In this document: piece by piece, positions 43,840-57,076 of the stretch
How positions within the stretch are numbered: the stretch's first letter is position 1
Layout: each line of letters starts with the position of its first letter
DNA from: Tolypeutes matacus
Taxonomy: Eukaryota; Chordata; Mammalia; Cingulata; Chlamyphoridae
DNA length: 64,000 nucleotides
Direction of reading: 5' to 3'
NCBI GenBank assembly: GCA_026826555.1
Contig: JAKSZT010037307.1
Span: forward strand, 587,476-651,475
Notes under the pieces: generated by a model
The model's input: the letters and a program-made list of their open reading frames with translations, nothing else
What the model was told of the DNA's origin: nothing
Databases searched by the model: none
Position numbers and translations under genes: made by a program

Positions 43840-44546
43840 GTGAGAGGACTATGTCTTAAAGGGGAAAGTTTTATTAACACTTTCTGTGGCATCTCAGGCC
43901 CAAAACTCACATTCAAATCAGTGGAATTTTCTGCCAGATATATGTCCTTGGATTATCTTTGGCCTCTGTGAAGATAGAATAATTGAAAAATGGATGTTAT
44001 AGAGGATTTCTATGACTGACTTTGCTCACAGTTGTTAGTTGCTACTTCTCTGGGATATTAGAACTAAAAGATTAACTAACTGAAATGTGTGTAAAAGCAC
44101 TTTCTTTTACGAAAAGTACTAGATATCCTGCCTCTTCCTATTTCAAATTTCTTTTCTGAAAGGGTGTGTCGGTCACTCTACTTCTCTGTCATTTTTGAAC
44201 TTAATATGTTTTGGGCCCAAGACCATGGATACATCGTGTGTTTTAAAAATAATAAATTGTAAAGAAATCAATTATTTTACATGTGCTTTTTCTTCTTAAG
44301 CTATGAAATAATTGTGCCAACAAATGGAGCATTTTCTTTCTTTTTGGGCAAAACGTAATGAGTCATTATAAATAGAAAATTAAACATTACATATTCATTA
44401 TTTCATTGAGTTCTTGACTCAAACTGTGAACTTTGAAAACTGTTATTACTTAGCTTTATTGTTAAAAGCAGCTGGCCACTGAACTGTGCTAGAGAAGGTG
44501 ATGGTAGGTGATAGAGCTCTTTAATAATATCCATCTCTCCTTATAG
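43840..44546. other. DCAF1: DCAF1 intron, no feature seen
   Basis: This is unique-looking AT-rich intron. The open frame running on from the previous exon to 43971 is read-through without support. Confidence 0.5.
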
Positions 44547-44716
44547 GCATGTTCGTATACTCATGAACAGATTGTGGAAATGATGGAGTTTTTGATAGAG
44601 TATGGCCCGGCACAGCTATATTGGGAACCAGCCGAAGTCTTCCTCAAACTTTCTTGTGTGCAACTTTTGTTGCAGCTTATTTCTATTGCCTGCAATTGGA
44701 AGACCTATTATGCAAG
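44547..44716 (+). CDS. DCAF1: DCAF1 exon, residues 560-616 (split codon)
   Basis: It encodes ACSYTHEQIVEMMEFLIEYG, PAQLYWEPAEVFLKLSCVQL and LLQLISIACNWKTYYA, then AG of Arg616. Acceptor TCCTTATAG, donor GTGGGA. The armadillo-like fold continues. Confidence 0.97.
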
Positions 44717-45419
44717 GTGGGACCAGAGAGAGATTTCATATGAAGCTAGATCGTGTTTTTTGCTACAGTTGATGTTGGTTTGCACATGGTGTTTGCTTAA
44801 CAAACATTGATTAAAATGAATTGTTGGGCTTGAATCTCAGAAACTAGATTTAACATGATAGTACGATTTCTAGTTTATAGCAGTGCCTGTTCATAATATT
44901 GGTTTTGGTGATTGCAAGTTACCAGGGAGCAACATCTGTACTCTAAGAGAGGTTACATAAGCCACATGGTTACAGCTGTAGCACTGGGGTTGAAGTTATT
45001 TCTTGAGACTGTAGTCTAGCATTCTTTGGGACTTAGATATTAAATCTCTCTCTACTATTTGACAGACATATATATAAGGTTTATTTTATCTTCATATAAA
45101 AGAGTATTTTTGCTCTTGGAATTCGGCACACTGTTAAGATCGTCACAATTTAGTTCAAGGCACGCACAGCAGGATGAGACTTAGAAAATGATAACTGATA
45201 TAATCAAGAGGTTGGGTGGCTTCTTTCTGAAGATGATGTAAAAGGAATTAAAACTATTATGGAAAAGTTGAGGTCTGAAGAGAACTTGGAAACAGTGTTT
45301 ATAAACAGCTGTTCTTGACCTTCTCTTGCTATCTACTTACTGCCATAAATAAAGACAACTTATTTTAGGGTGCATATGGCTTGTTTGCTAGGATAACAAG
45401 GCAGATAGAGGGGAAGCTA

Positions 45420-45875
45420 CTTTGGAATAGCTGTTCTCACACTTTCTGGTCTCAGGAGCCTTTTATTGTGTTAGAAATTATTTTGTGTGTTATATCTGTT
45501 GATCACCATTTTACAAATTAAAACAGAAAAAACATTTACTACTTCATTTAAAAATACTAATATGAACTCCATTGTATATTAGCATTTTTATGAAAACTTT
45601 CCAAAACAAAAAATAGATGATTTTAGCAAAACTTTTAACAATATTTAACTTAATATCTCATATCTGCTTCTGCATCCAGTCTGTAGAGATATCATATGTT
45701 ATGTAGCCTTTGGAAAACTTCACTGTACACTCGTGAGTGAATGAGTGTGAGAAAGGAAAATAACATTTCACCATTATTATGAAAATAGTTTTGACCACAC
45801 AGGACCTTCTGCAGGGGTCTCAGAGATTCCCAGGGGTCCCTTGACCACACATTGAGAACTGCTGTTTAAGAGTAT
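45420..45875. repeat. hAT-like DNA transposon remnant
   Basis: The left end reads AGCTGTTCTCACACTTTCTG and the right end CACACATTGAGAACTGCTG. These are roughly inverted and match the CAGTGGTTCTCA-type termini of MER/Charlie elements. The interior has 'ggtctcaggagccttttattgtg' and 'ggggtctcagagattcccaggggtccc', a familiar non-autonomous hAT body. It has no transposase frame. Confidence 0.6.
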
Positions 45876-45967
45876 TGAAATGAAGTAGACTATTATATTT
45901 ACTCAGAGAAATTTGCTTAAAAGATGATAAAAGTTCAAAAGATAACTAAGTTTAAGAAAGATATGCA

Positions 45968-46142
45968 GGGAAGCGGCTGTGGCTCAATCAGTGGGGCTCC
46001 CGTTTGCCATGTGGGAGGCCCCAGGTTTGGTTCCCGGGGCCTCCTGGTGGGGGCGGGCCCGCCCGCACGGCGTGGTTGGCTGACCCGGTGAGCACAAGCA
46101 GCAAGGGGGGGATAAATGAATAAATAAATAAAATCTTAAAAA
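45968..46142 (+). mobile_element. DAS-type SINE monomer with 14-bp TSD
   Basis: AAGAAAGATATGCA lies at 45954-45967 and 46143-46156. It is a sense-oriented full monomer with a short A tail, in the intron after residue 616. Confidence 0.97.
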
Positions 46143-46389
46143 AAGAAAGATATGCATTTTGACTGGTAAACCCATATTTGAATTACTAAAAAAATACAAA
46201 TATGTTTGGAATATATCCTTGACGTTAAAAAAGTTTATTTTCAAAGGCAAATGTCCACAATGCTTGTTTTCCTTCAGAAAATACTGAAACTTGCAAAGAG
46301 AAAACTTATAGCTACTGTTATTTGCCTCCTAGTCTTTTTTTCCTATATGTGAAAGTACATAATTGAGATTATACTATTTAACCAAATTT

Positions 46390-47490
46390 GTCTTTTTTTT
46401 TTTGAAATATGTCAACATATAGGAAAGTACAGAGAATAATAGAATACTCTGTGACCAGGTTTAACCAGGGCTGACATTTTGCTGTATTTGCTGCTTCCTT
46501 AGTTCCTTTCTTATCCCTGCCTCCCCAGAGTAACCACTCTTCTGAATTTTGAGCATACGCTCTCCATTCATGTTTTTATACTAAATATATGTATGTATGT
46601 GTCTATAAATGATAACATAGTGCTGTTTTGTATGTTTTTAAAATTATATAAATATCTTATATGCATCTTTTATGTGCTTTTTTAGCCCTTGTTATTTTGA
46701 GATTTATATATGTTGACATTCATTTAAACTACTGCTTTTCTATACTAGACTTTATATATTCCCTAATTGATGGAAGTGTAGTGTTTTTCCTTTTGTGGCT
46801 TTCTTTTTTTTTTTTAAACATTTTTAAATTAAAAAAATTTTTTTTCTGTTAAATAAATGGTTCCGTGAATCTCCTTTTGGAGTTTCCTGAGGATATGACT
46901 TAAAAGCTGGGTTGTGGGTGTCTGCCTTTTCTCTTTTTTGGAGATTGCCAAATTGTTTGTAAAATGATCATACCATTTTCTTCTTCCACCAGCAGCATAT
47001 ATAGGAGTTTTCATTTCTTGTCAATACTTGGTATTACCAGATTTTAAATTTTTTATCTTATGTTTTTATTTCATTAATGTATTTTGAGCCTTTTTCCTTA
47101 TCCCTTAGAGTTCTTTGAAAACAGTTTTCCATGGCTGCAGAGTAGTTCATCATATGAGTTAACACATATTCCTGTCGTCTGTGTAGGTTTTCTCATTCTT
47201 TCACTATTTTAAATGATGTGGCAGTAGACAGCTTAATACATAAATACTTGTTTGTATTTCTAATTGTTTCTTTAGGACAGATTCATAGAGATGAAATTCC
47301 TGGGCCGAAGGTTGTGAACATTTTAAAAATTTTGATCCGTATTTCCAGATTATTTTCTTAAAAAGGTATCCTAATTTCTACTCCCACCAAAAATTTGAGA
47401 GCATTTTTTTCTGCACATCCTCATCAACATTAGTGATTATCCTTTACTTTTAATCTTAGCAGTTTGACAGGTGAAAATTCCATTCCTTTG
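46390..47490 (-). mobile_element. Old L1 3' UTR/ORF2 tail
   Basis: This is antisense old-L1 wording: 'tgtcaacatataggaaagtacagag' at 46409, 'taaccactcttctgaattttgag' at 46531, and the ORF2-end-like 'ttctactcccaccaaaaatttgagagc' at 47374. It is strongly diverged with no ORF. Confidence 0.65.
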
Positions 47491-47658
47491 TTTTTTGAAA
47501 TTTCATGGTGATTTACAAATCCTCTCTTGATGCCAGAGCAAGGGAACAAGCGACACAGGTAGTGGTTCTGATCAGCTGTATCTTTTTTTTCCTTAACTGT
47601 TTTTGTTTCTTGTGGCTGTATTCTAGTTTCCCTTTGACTAGTTCTTCTTTCTGTCCAG

Positions 47659-47783
47659 GAATGACACTGTGCGCTTTGCATTGGACGTCCTGGCTATTCT
47701 CACTGTAGTGCCGAAAATCCAGCTCCAGTTGGCAGAATCAGTGGATGTGCTGGATGAGGCTGGCTCCACTGTCTCCACTGTCG
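47659..47783 (+). CDS. DCAF1: DCAF1 exon, residues 616-658 (split codons)
   Basis: The exon starts with the last base of Arg616 and reads NDTVRFALDVLAILTVVPKI, QLQLAESVDVLDEAGSTVST and V, then the first base of Gly658. Acceptor TCTGTCCAG, donor GTAGGT. Confidence 0.97.
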
Positions 47784-48722
47784 GTAGGTTATCCCATGCC
47801 ATTTTTGTTGCTGCTGGGTCTGGACCTGTTTACCTTTGCTATTCTGGTTGTGGTTACTTTCTTGATCTAATTTTGCAATATTAGAACAGAAGGAAGGAGA
47901 GGAAGGTACCTTGCCTCTGCCTATAATTGATGTCATGCATGTTCATCGAAGGGAATTGTGCTAGTAAATTCAAGTTTTATGAGTGGTACAGATATTTCTG
48001 CTATAATGGAACATAACCTACATTCCTGAAACCTCACACTCTGCAGTCTTGTACTAAAAATAAGATTTTTGGGAAAATTGGGCAGATAGAAAAACTTACG
48101 CAATTTTGTAAGCCAAACACTAACAAAAACAGTAATTGGCAAGCAGTCCAGAATTGATAAAGGTTCCCATACACATAAACAGAAGGAGTATACCAGTCTC
48201 ACTTTAATTAGAGCAGGGTTGGTGAGGTCTGCGGCTGACATGGGCTTGGGAAACAGTGCGGCTGCCTGTGGGTCCTGGGCGGCACCACTCTGGGGAGAAA
48301 GCCCAAGTTGAAGGTACTTGCCTTTAATTTTCTTACTATATAGCAGAAAGACCTATATAATGTAACCGTTTGAGGGCTTTTTCCCTTCCAACTGATGTTT
48401 TTAATTTATTCCCACTATTTTGCTCTCCTTAACTAGGAAAAATTACACACGAACCTTGGTGACTTCCACATAATACTGACCTCATTTCCCTAATTTAACA
48501 CAACTGCCTATGAGATAATTGTGTTATAAAGATAAATTGTAGCAGAACTGATTGCATTCTATAGAAATAATTCCCTTGCACTTTTTAAAAAAGTGAAGTG
48601 GTTTTCTTATAAGTAGAACAAAATTACTAGAACTCCAAATTTGATTCTGGAACACTGCTGAAGTTGGCTACTCATTTTATAAGAAAAAATATAAAAATTT
48701 TTGTGTTTTTTTTCCCCAATAG
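47784..48722. other. DCAF1: DCAF1 intron, no feature seen
   Basis: No known repeat is recognised. Minus-strand frames (for example 47933-48241) have no family resemblance and no splice or promoter context. The tract TTTTTTTTCCCCAATAG at 48706-48722 is the acceptor of the large exon. Confidence 0.5.
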
Positions 48723-49986
48723 GTATCAGTATTATTTTGGGAGTAGCAGAGGGTGAATTTTTTATCCATGATGCTGAAATTCAGAAGTCAGCACTTCAGA
48801 TTATCATCAACTGTGTGTGTGGCCCAGATAACCGTATCTCCAGCATTGGCAAATTTATCTCTGGAACTCCTCGGCGAAAACTGCCTCAGACCCCCAAAAG
48901 CAGTGAGCACACCCTGGCCAAGATGTGGAACGTGGTCCAGTCCAACAATGGCATCAAGGTGCTTCTGTCCTTACTGTCCATCAAGATGCCCATCACAGAT
49001 GCAGACCAGATCCGGGCCCTGGCCTGCAAAGCCCTGGTGGGTCTGTCTCGCAGTAGCACTGTCCGGCAGATCATCAGCAAGCTGCCCCTTTTCAGCAGCT
49101 GCCAGATCCAGCAGCTGATGAAGGAGCCTGTGCTGCAGGACAAGCGCAGTGACCACGTTAAATTCTGCAAGTATGCCGCTGAGCTCATTGAACGGGTGTC
49201 AGGGAAGCCACTTCTCATAGGCACTGATGTGTCCCTGGCACGACTTCAGAAAGCAGATGTTGTTGCCCAGTCAAGGATTTCCTTTCCCGAAAAAGAGCTG
49301 CTTCTGTTGATACGAAACCATCTCATTTCTAAAGGGCTTGGAGAGACGGCAACTGTGCTGACTAAAGAGGCTGACCTGCCCATGACTGCTGCCTCCCATT
49401 CCTCTGCCTTCACCCCAGTCACTGCTGCTGCTTCTCCTGTCTCTCTTCCCCGAACCCCTCGCATTGCCAATGGCATTGCACCCCGACTGAGCAGCCATGC
49501 TGCCGTGGCCGCCTCTGTCCCTGCTGCCCCTGCTGCCCACTCTCAGCCACGACCCCCACAAGGTTCACTAGCTCTGCCTGGCCCATCTTATGCAGGCAAC
49601 TCCCCTTTAATTGGTAGGATCAGTTTTATCAGAGAGAGGCCATCACCCTGCAATGGCAGAAAAATCAGAGTGTTGCGACAGAAGTCGGACCATGGCGCCT
49701 ATAGCCAAAGCCCAGCCATAAAAAAGCAGTTGGACAGACATCTTCCTTCCCCACCTACACTGGACAGTATCATCACAGAATATCTTAGGGAGCAACATGC
49801 TCGCTGCAAGAACCCAGTTGCCACCTGCCCACCTTTCTCTCTCTTTACACCTCACCAATGTCCTGAGCCAAAACAGAGGCGGCAAGCACCAATAAACTTT
49901 ACCTCCAGGCTAAACCGCAGGGCATCATTTCCAAAGTATGGAGGGGTAGATGGCGGGTGCTTTGATAGGCACCTTATCTTTAGCAG
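48723..49986 (+). CDS. DCAF1: DCAF1 large exon, residues 658-1079, with LisH motif
   Basis: This is the longest exon (1264 bases). It starts ISIILGVAEGEFFIHDAEIQ, finishing the armadillo-like domain. The LisH dimerisation motif (residues 846-878) is PEKELLLLIRNHLISKGLGE plus TATVLTKEADLPM; it supports oligomerisation of the receptor. An Ala/Pro-rich linker (about 890-950) differs most from human. Conserved linker sequence follows (RISFIRERPSPCNGRKIRVL, LDSIITEYLREQHARCKNPV, INFTSRLNRRASFPKYGGVD), ending SR before the WD40 domain. The ATG at 48701 is intronic read-through. Donor GTAAGG. Confidence 0.98.
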
Positions 49987-50766
<780 letters not shown>

Positions 50767-50834
50767 TAGATTGCTCTCGGTTATTCTTTTAAGATAGGTT
50801 GGTGAGTTAAACTCTGAACCTGTGTGTTGGCTGC

Positions 50835-51020
50835 CTTTTTTTTTTACACAGAGTTTCATTAGGACACAGCCATCCTCATATGTCTGTGCGTTGTCTGTGG
50901 CTGCTTTCAAGGCACAAGACAGAGTTCAGGAGCCACAACAGAAACCGTGTGGCCCACAGAGCCTTAAACATTTACTGTCTGGCCTTGTAAGAAAAAGTTG
51001 GCCAAGTCCTTTTCCAGCAC
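50835..51020 (+). repeat. Ancient DNA-transposon-like remnant
   Basis: The words 'cagagtttcattaggacacagcc', 'tgtctgtggctgctttcaaggc' and 'atttactgtctggccttgtaagaaaaagt' are a familiar dispersed mammalian repeat, probably a non-autonomous DNA transposon. The family name is uncertain. Confidence 0.45.
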
Positions 51021-51590
51021 CTGGATATATATTGTTCCTCTCTTTGCTTCAGTTGGAAACTGAGCTTAAAGTACTATGAATGTGTAGGAAAACGAGTATT
51101 ATATGATTCCCATGGGTGATAGTTTATTACTACTGTTCTCTGGATGGAATTAACACCTTTGGTTTTCCAAAAGTCAGGACTGTTTAGATAAGGATAACTT
51201 TTCTGATTTTAGAGGAAAGGGGGCTCACCCTTTATTGGGCTTTCTTTCAAAAGACTAAGAGTTCTCATCTAGAAATCTCTTCAGATGGCTATTTCAGATG
51301 AAGGAGACTGAAGGAATGGCTGAATATTAAGAAAAGAAAAACCATCTTTCCCAATTCTTTTCCCCTTCCTTGAACTATTGTATTTCATGTTCCAGGAAAA
51401 TCTGATATTTTCCGGAACATTGCAGGTACGGTATACTTAAATCCCAGTGGCTGGGTTCCTGGAATTTTCCCAGTCTTCTCTTTAATCCAACAATATTTTT
51501 TAAGTATATATTTTTAAATGTTAATGGTAGATAGTGATGTATGCATATATGTAAACACATGGTTACCCACTTTAGATCTCCTTCTTTTAG

Positions 51591-51695
<105 letters not shown>

Positions 51696-52210
51696 TAGTT
51701 TCTCTTTTATTTACCTATTTATACCCCTCTTCATCCAGTACTGAGAATAGAGAAATGCTGTCAGTTATTGCTAACTTCCTCCTTCCTCCCCCGAGGCTCA
51801 TGTTTGACATGATTTTATCTTGATTCCTAGATGGTCTAACCAGGTATATACATTCCCTTTATGCAGCAGACCTTCCCTTAATCCAAAACAGCAGATCTGT
51901 GTATTTTCTCGTGTTCACTTATAACAGCTGCACTTTTTGCTGGGGCATATTTCAAAGATGGTTGTGCACTATTAGCCATTTCACTAACCAAGTGATACCT
52001 TTTTTAATTCTTTGGGGTCTGCTTGGACAAACTGATGGAGGAATTTTCTTTTTTATTTTAATTGTACGTTTTTTTCTCCTCTTTGACAGCTGATGATATT
52101 TGGGTGCATATGGTTAGGCAAGAGGCTGAGGATCATCTTTATTTTTCAGTTACTTAAAGGAATATGTTCTGAAGGTCTGTCATTTCAGTTCTTCTGTTGT
52201 TTGTCTGTAG

Positions 52211-52295
52211 GCATTCCTTCACGGAAGATCACTATGTTGAGTTCAGTAAGCACTCTCAGGATCGGGTCATAGGCACAAAGGGGGACATTGCCCAC
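52211..52295 (+). CDS. DCAF1: DCAF1 exon, residues 1173-1201
   Basis: One base completes Lys1173, then [20 protein letters not shown] and [10 protein letters not shown]40 blade. Acceptor TTGTCTGTAG, donor GTAAGT. The preceding intron (51674-52210) shows no feature. Confidence 0.97.
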
Positions 52296-52529
52296 GTAAG
52301 TACTTAAGAATCCACTGTTTTCAAGCTGATTATACCCATTTTTTTTCATAATAAAATCTTCTGGACTGTGACTGTGAGGGCTTAAATCGTATGGGAACTA
52401 AAAATTAATGATATTCATTCCATTTAGAGTCTAGAAGTGTAATAAAGTAGTTTTAAGCTATTTGGGAAAAATGTAAAAGGGTTGGACATGAACTTAATCT
52501 GGGAATTTGAAAAATACAACATTTTTGAG

Positions 52530-53060
52530 CACCTAAGTTTTAGATGGAGGTCTGTGCTTTTATGGAGCCTCATGAGGGAGGCAGGGACTAAACAGAGACG
52601 CAGACATATGGCATGTCAGGTGGTAAGTGCTGTAGAGAAGAAGAGTAAGATGTAGGAAATGCTACGTGTGGGGGACTTCTGTTTTATATAGGAATAGTCA
52701 ACCTTGTGGCTTTGTAACATTTAAGCAGAGCTTTGGAGGAAGTGTGGATATGGTGGGGCAAGAGTGTTCCAATGCAGAGGGAGAAGCGGGTGGGAGGGAG
52801 AAGGGAAGGGAAGTGCTGAGGTCAGTGAGGGGACCAATCTTAGAGGCTTTGGTCAGGACTTTTGACTTTTCCTTTGAGTTGAAACTGATGGAGGGTGAGC
52901 AGGGATACATGACTGATATAAAGTAGGATGGGGCTGGGCCTTGGGGTTTGGACACATGGAGTTTGAGATTCTGTTACACTTTAGGTAGGGAACGAGCAGT
53001 CGAATGTACACATTGGGAGTTTAGGAGAGAGATCTAGATCAGGGGCGGGAGATAGAAATT
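52530..53060 (+). repeat. Ancient interspersed repeat, same family as 26400
   Basis: It carries the phrases 'gcatgtcaggtggtaagtgctgtag', 'agagtgttccaatgcagagggag' and 'gtttaggagagagatctagatcagg', typical of an old, widely dispersed mammalian repeat. It has no family name from me and no ORF of meaning. Related words continue at 61640-61870. Confidence 0.45.
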
Positions 53061-53525
53061 TGGTTGTTGCCCATACATATGTCATTAGTTCCCTGAGCCT
53101 GCATGAGATCACCCCAGGGCATTAGAGATATGGGGATGGTGGGGATGGAGCCCTGGCATCAGCCGATATTTAGAAGTTACAGATTGAGGAGGAACTTGGA
53201 GACCAAGGTGGGTGGCCAGTAAGGCAGGAGAAAGAGGTGCCCTAGAAGCCAAATGAAGACCATGTTTCAAGGGAGGATTGATCAACTGGGTCGTGAACTG
53301 CTGAGAGGTTGTGTAAGATGAATGCTGAGAAGTACTCTTTGGTTTAAAAGTGTGGAGGTCATTGTTAACTCTGTCAGGAGCTGGTTCCGTGGCCTGGTGG
53401 GGTGAAAATCCAATGAGAATGGGTTCATAAGGGTACAGGAGGAGAGAAGTAAAGACTATGAGTATAGACAACTGTTCAGAGGTGTTTTGCTGAAAACAAA
53501 AGCAGAGTAGTAGCTGTAGAGAGGA

Positions 53526-53571
53526 ATGGAAGGGGGAGGGGAGTGGTGAAGGGGGAGGGGAGTGGTGAAGG
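53526..53571. repeat. 22-bp tandem duplication
   Basis: The unit 'ggaagggggaggggagtggt' is present twice in direct order (about 53527 and 53549). It is purine-rich and intronic. Confidence 0.7.
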
Positions 53572-53579
53572 AGGAGTGT

Positions 53580-54135
53580 TTCCCTTGACTTTTTAGTTGA
53601 AGATGTGAAAGCATACAGAAAAGTTGAAAAAATAATACACATACCCACTGCCTAGATTCATTATTTGTTAGTATTTTGCCCTATTTTCTTTCTGTGTAAA
53701 TGTGTTTGTTTTTCTGCTTCATTGAAAGTAAGTTGCAAACATTGTGACATTTTATCCCTAACTCTACTCTAGCGTGTGTCTCCTAACAACAGTAAAGGCA
53801 CTTTATAATAAAATCACACTACCATATCAAATTTAAGAAAACTTGAAGTAATTCCTTAATATCCTTTAATATCTTCTAGTTCATTCTCAATTTTCCCAGT
53901 TGTTCTCGATGTGTTTGTTTTCAGTTTTTTTTGTTTCTTTTTTGAGCCAGGATCGAGCCAAGACTCATACATTGCATTTGGTTGTAACGTCTCACTAATT
54001 TTTTAAAGCTAAGAGCCATTCCTTTAATTTTCATGACATAGACTTTTGAAGAGACCAGGCTAGTGGTCTTATCCCATGTTCTAGATTTGTTTTCTTGTGA
54101 TATTTCCTTACCTGTTCTTATATCAAAAGGAGGAT
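53580..54135 (-). mobile_element. Old L1 3' UTR fragment
   Basis: Antisense L1ME-type wording: 'cagaaaagttgaaaaaataatac', 'taagttgcaaacattgtgacattttatccc', 'cattcctttaattttcatgacatagac'. It is diverged and has no frame. Confidence 0.65.
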
Positions 54136-54606
54136 TTTTTTTTTTTAAGATTAGAAATATTACAGCATGTCTCTAAGCTGATGGGAAAGATCTGGTCTCT
54201 GCATAAGTTGCCCATTGTGGACTGTGCAGACCTTTAGTATTGCAGAGCCAAATATGTATACTGGGAGATGCAAGTATTTTATTGACACCTGTCTCCCAAA
54301 AATAACTCTTACGGAGTACTCTGTGGGCCATCTTTGATTGCTCCATATGGAGAATTTCTCAGTTTCAATCTTAGAAACTTTTTTTTTTTGCATAAAGGGG
54401 AGGGATAAAGAGATGGTTTTCTTATCTTTACCACAGTCTTATTTCTTATTATTTATGGAAAATGGATTTTTCAAACCTTTAATGGGAACCAAAAACACTT
54501 AAACCTTGCTTGGGTAGGTGTGGTCTTCTTACTTTCTAGTTATTTTAGAATATAGGATTAGGTAAATTTGGAGGGATTTTACACAGCTTCTCTTTGAATT
54601 TTTTAA

Positions 54607-55639
<1,033 letters not shown>

Positions 55640-55965
55640 TGATGCTTCCTTTTTGGAAATACCTCTCACTTGTGAATTGGAAAGCATCTAAAAGTTGCAG
55701 CATAAAAGATAAAATGACAGTACAAGTGATGACAAAAGAGAAGAAGATAATGTTGATTTAGGGTGAAAGGTTTAAAGATAACGTTAGTCTTGTATAGAAA
55801 GAAATTCCATGTAGGAATCTTCCACGTGTGTGGTTTTGAACTTAAAGAACAGCCTTTGCGTTTGCTGTCTTGTAAGCCTCCAGTGGTGACACTGCTTGGG
55901 AACTATGTGCGTGGTTGCAGTTCCTGTTTGCCCCATCTGTGGGACGTGCAAGGAGGATGCTCTGA

Positions 55966-56343
<378 letters not shown>

Positions 56344-56413
56344 TAGAGGAAAAGAAGGTTTTAAGGTCATAGCATTAGTCCAGTCCTGAGTCTTGTCACA
56401 TTCTGTTCTCCAG

Positions 56414-56487
56414 CGACCATCGATGTGAAACGGAACATCTTTGACCTGTGCACAGACACCAAAGACTGCTATCTTGCTGTCATTGAG
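56414..56487 (+). CDS. DCAF1: DCAF1 exon, residues 1346-1370
   Basis: [20 protein letters not shown] then LAVIE, the last propeller strands. Acceptor TTCTCCAG, donor GTAAAG. Confidence 0.97.
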
Positions 56488-56974
56488 GTAAAGGGAGCTT
56501 GCAGAGACCCTGCTCTTTGGTTCTGATGTTTAGGATCCTTTTGAAGTTGTGTTATAGGCATTTTATCTTGTATAAGATGCATTCTAAAGTTGATAACTGC
56601 CTGGTGGTAGATTATCATGACAGTAACCTGCCTTTTGATGGGTTTGGGAATTACACAGTACAAGACAAGAGTTAAGAAAATCCCAACATAAGACAGCTTA
56701 GTGAGGCCCGCTTCCCCTTATCCTGTTCATGCCGTCCTCCCTTTCTCAGAGGATGGCGGTCTCTCCTGTGCCTTTGTCTCCCCTACCCAAGCCTTCTCAT
56801 CCTGTTTTCTCCCCCTCCCCATGACCTAGGTATAACATTTTCAGAGTCAGCTTGAGAATTTTGGGTTTTGGAAGCTTTGGAAGTGACGGGGTCAAGGTTT
56901 GTGGGTGCCGTGAGTGCTGAGGCGTGGGTGTGGGCCCTCTGCACGCTGACTTGGGCCTGGGCGCTCTGTTTCAG

Positions 56975-57076
56975 AACCAGGGCAGCATGGATGCGCTAAA
57001 CATGGACACCGTGTGCAGGCTGTATGAAGTGGGCAGGCAGCGCCTGGCAGAAGATGAGGATGAAGAGGAGGACCAG
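56975..57076 (+). CDS. DCAF1: DCAF1 exon, residues 1371-1404 (last exon in window)
   Basis: [20 protein letters not shown] then [14 protein letters not shown], the end of the WD40 domain and start of the acidic tail. Acceptor CTGTTTCAG, donor GTCAGT. The remaining acidic C-terminus (about 103 residues in human) must be encoded beyond 64000; no Asp/Glu-rich exon is seen in the following 6.9 kb. Confidence 0.97.

Noticed and set aside
6135..46142. tRNA genes at the many tRNA-like box A/B segments
   Set aside because: Each is followed by the same SINE body and A-rich tail and several have target-site duplications; they are SINE heads, not tRNA genes.
48701..48722. ATG at 48701 as an alternative DCAF1 start
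   Set aside because: It lies in the pyrimidine tract and acceptor of the intron (AG at 48721-48722); the residues before Gly658 are intron read-through.
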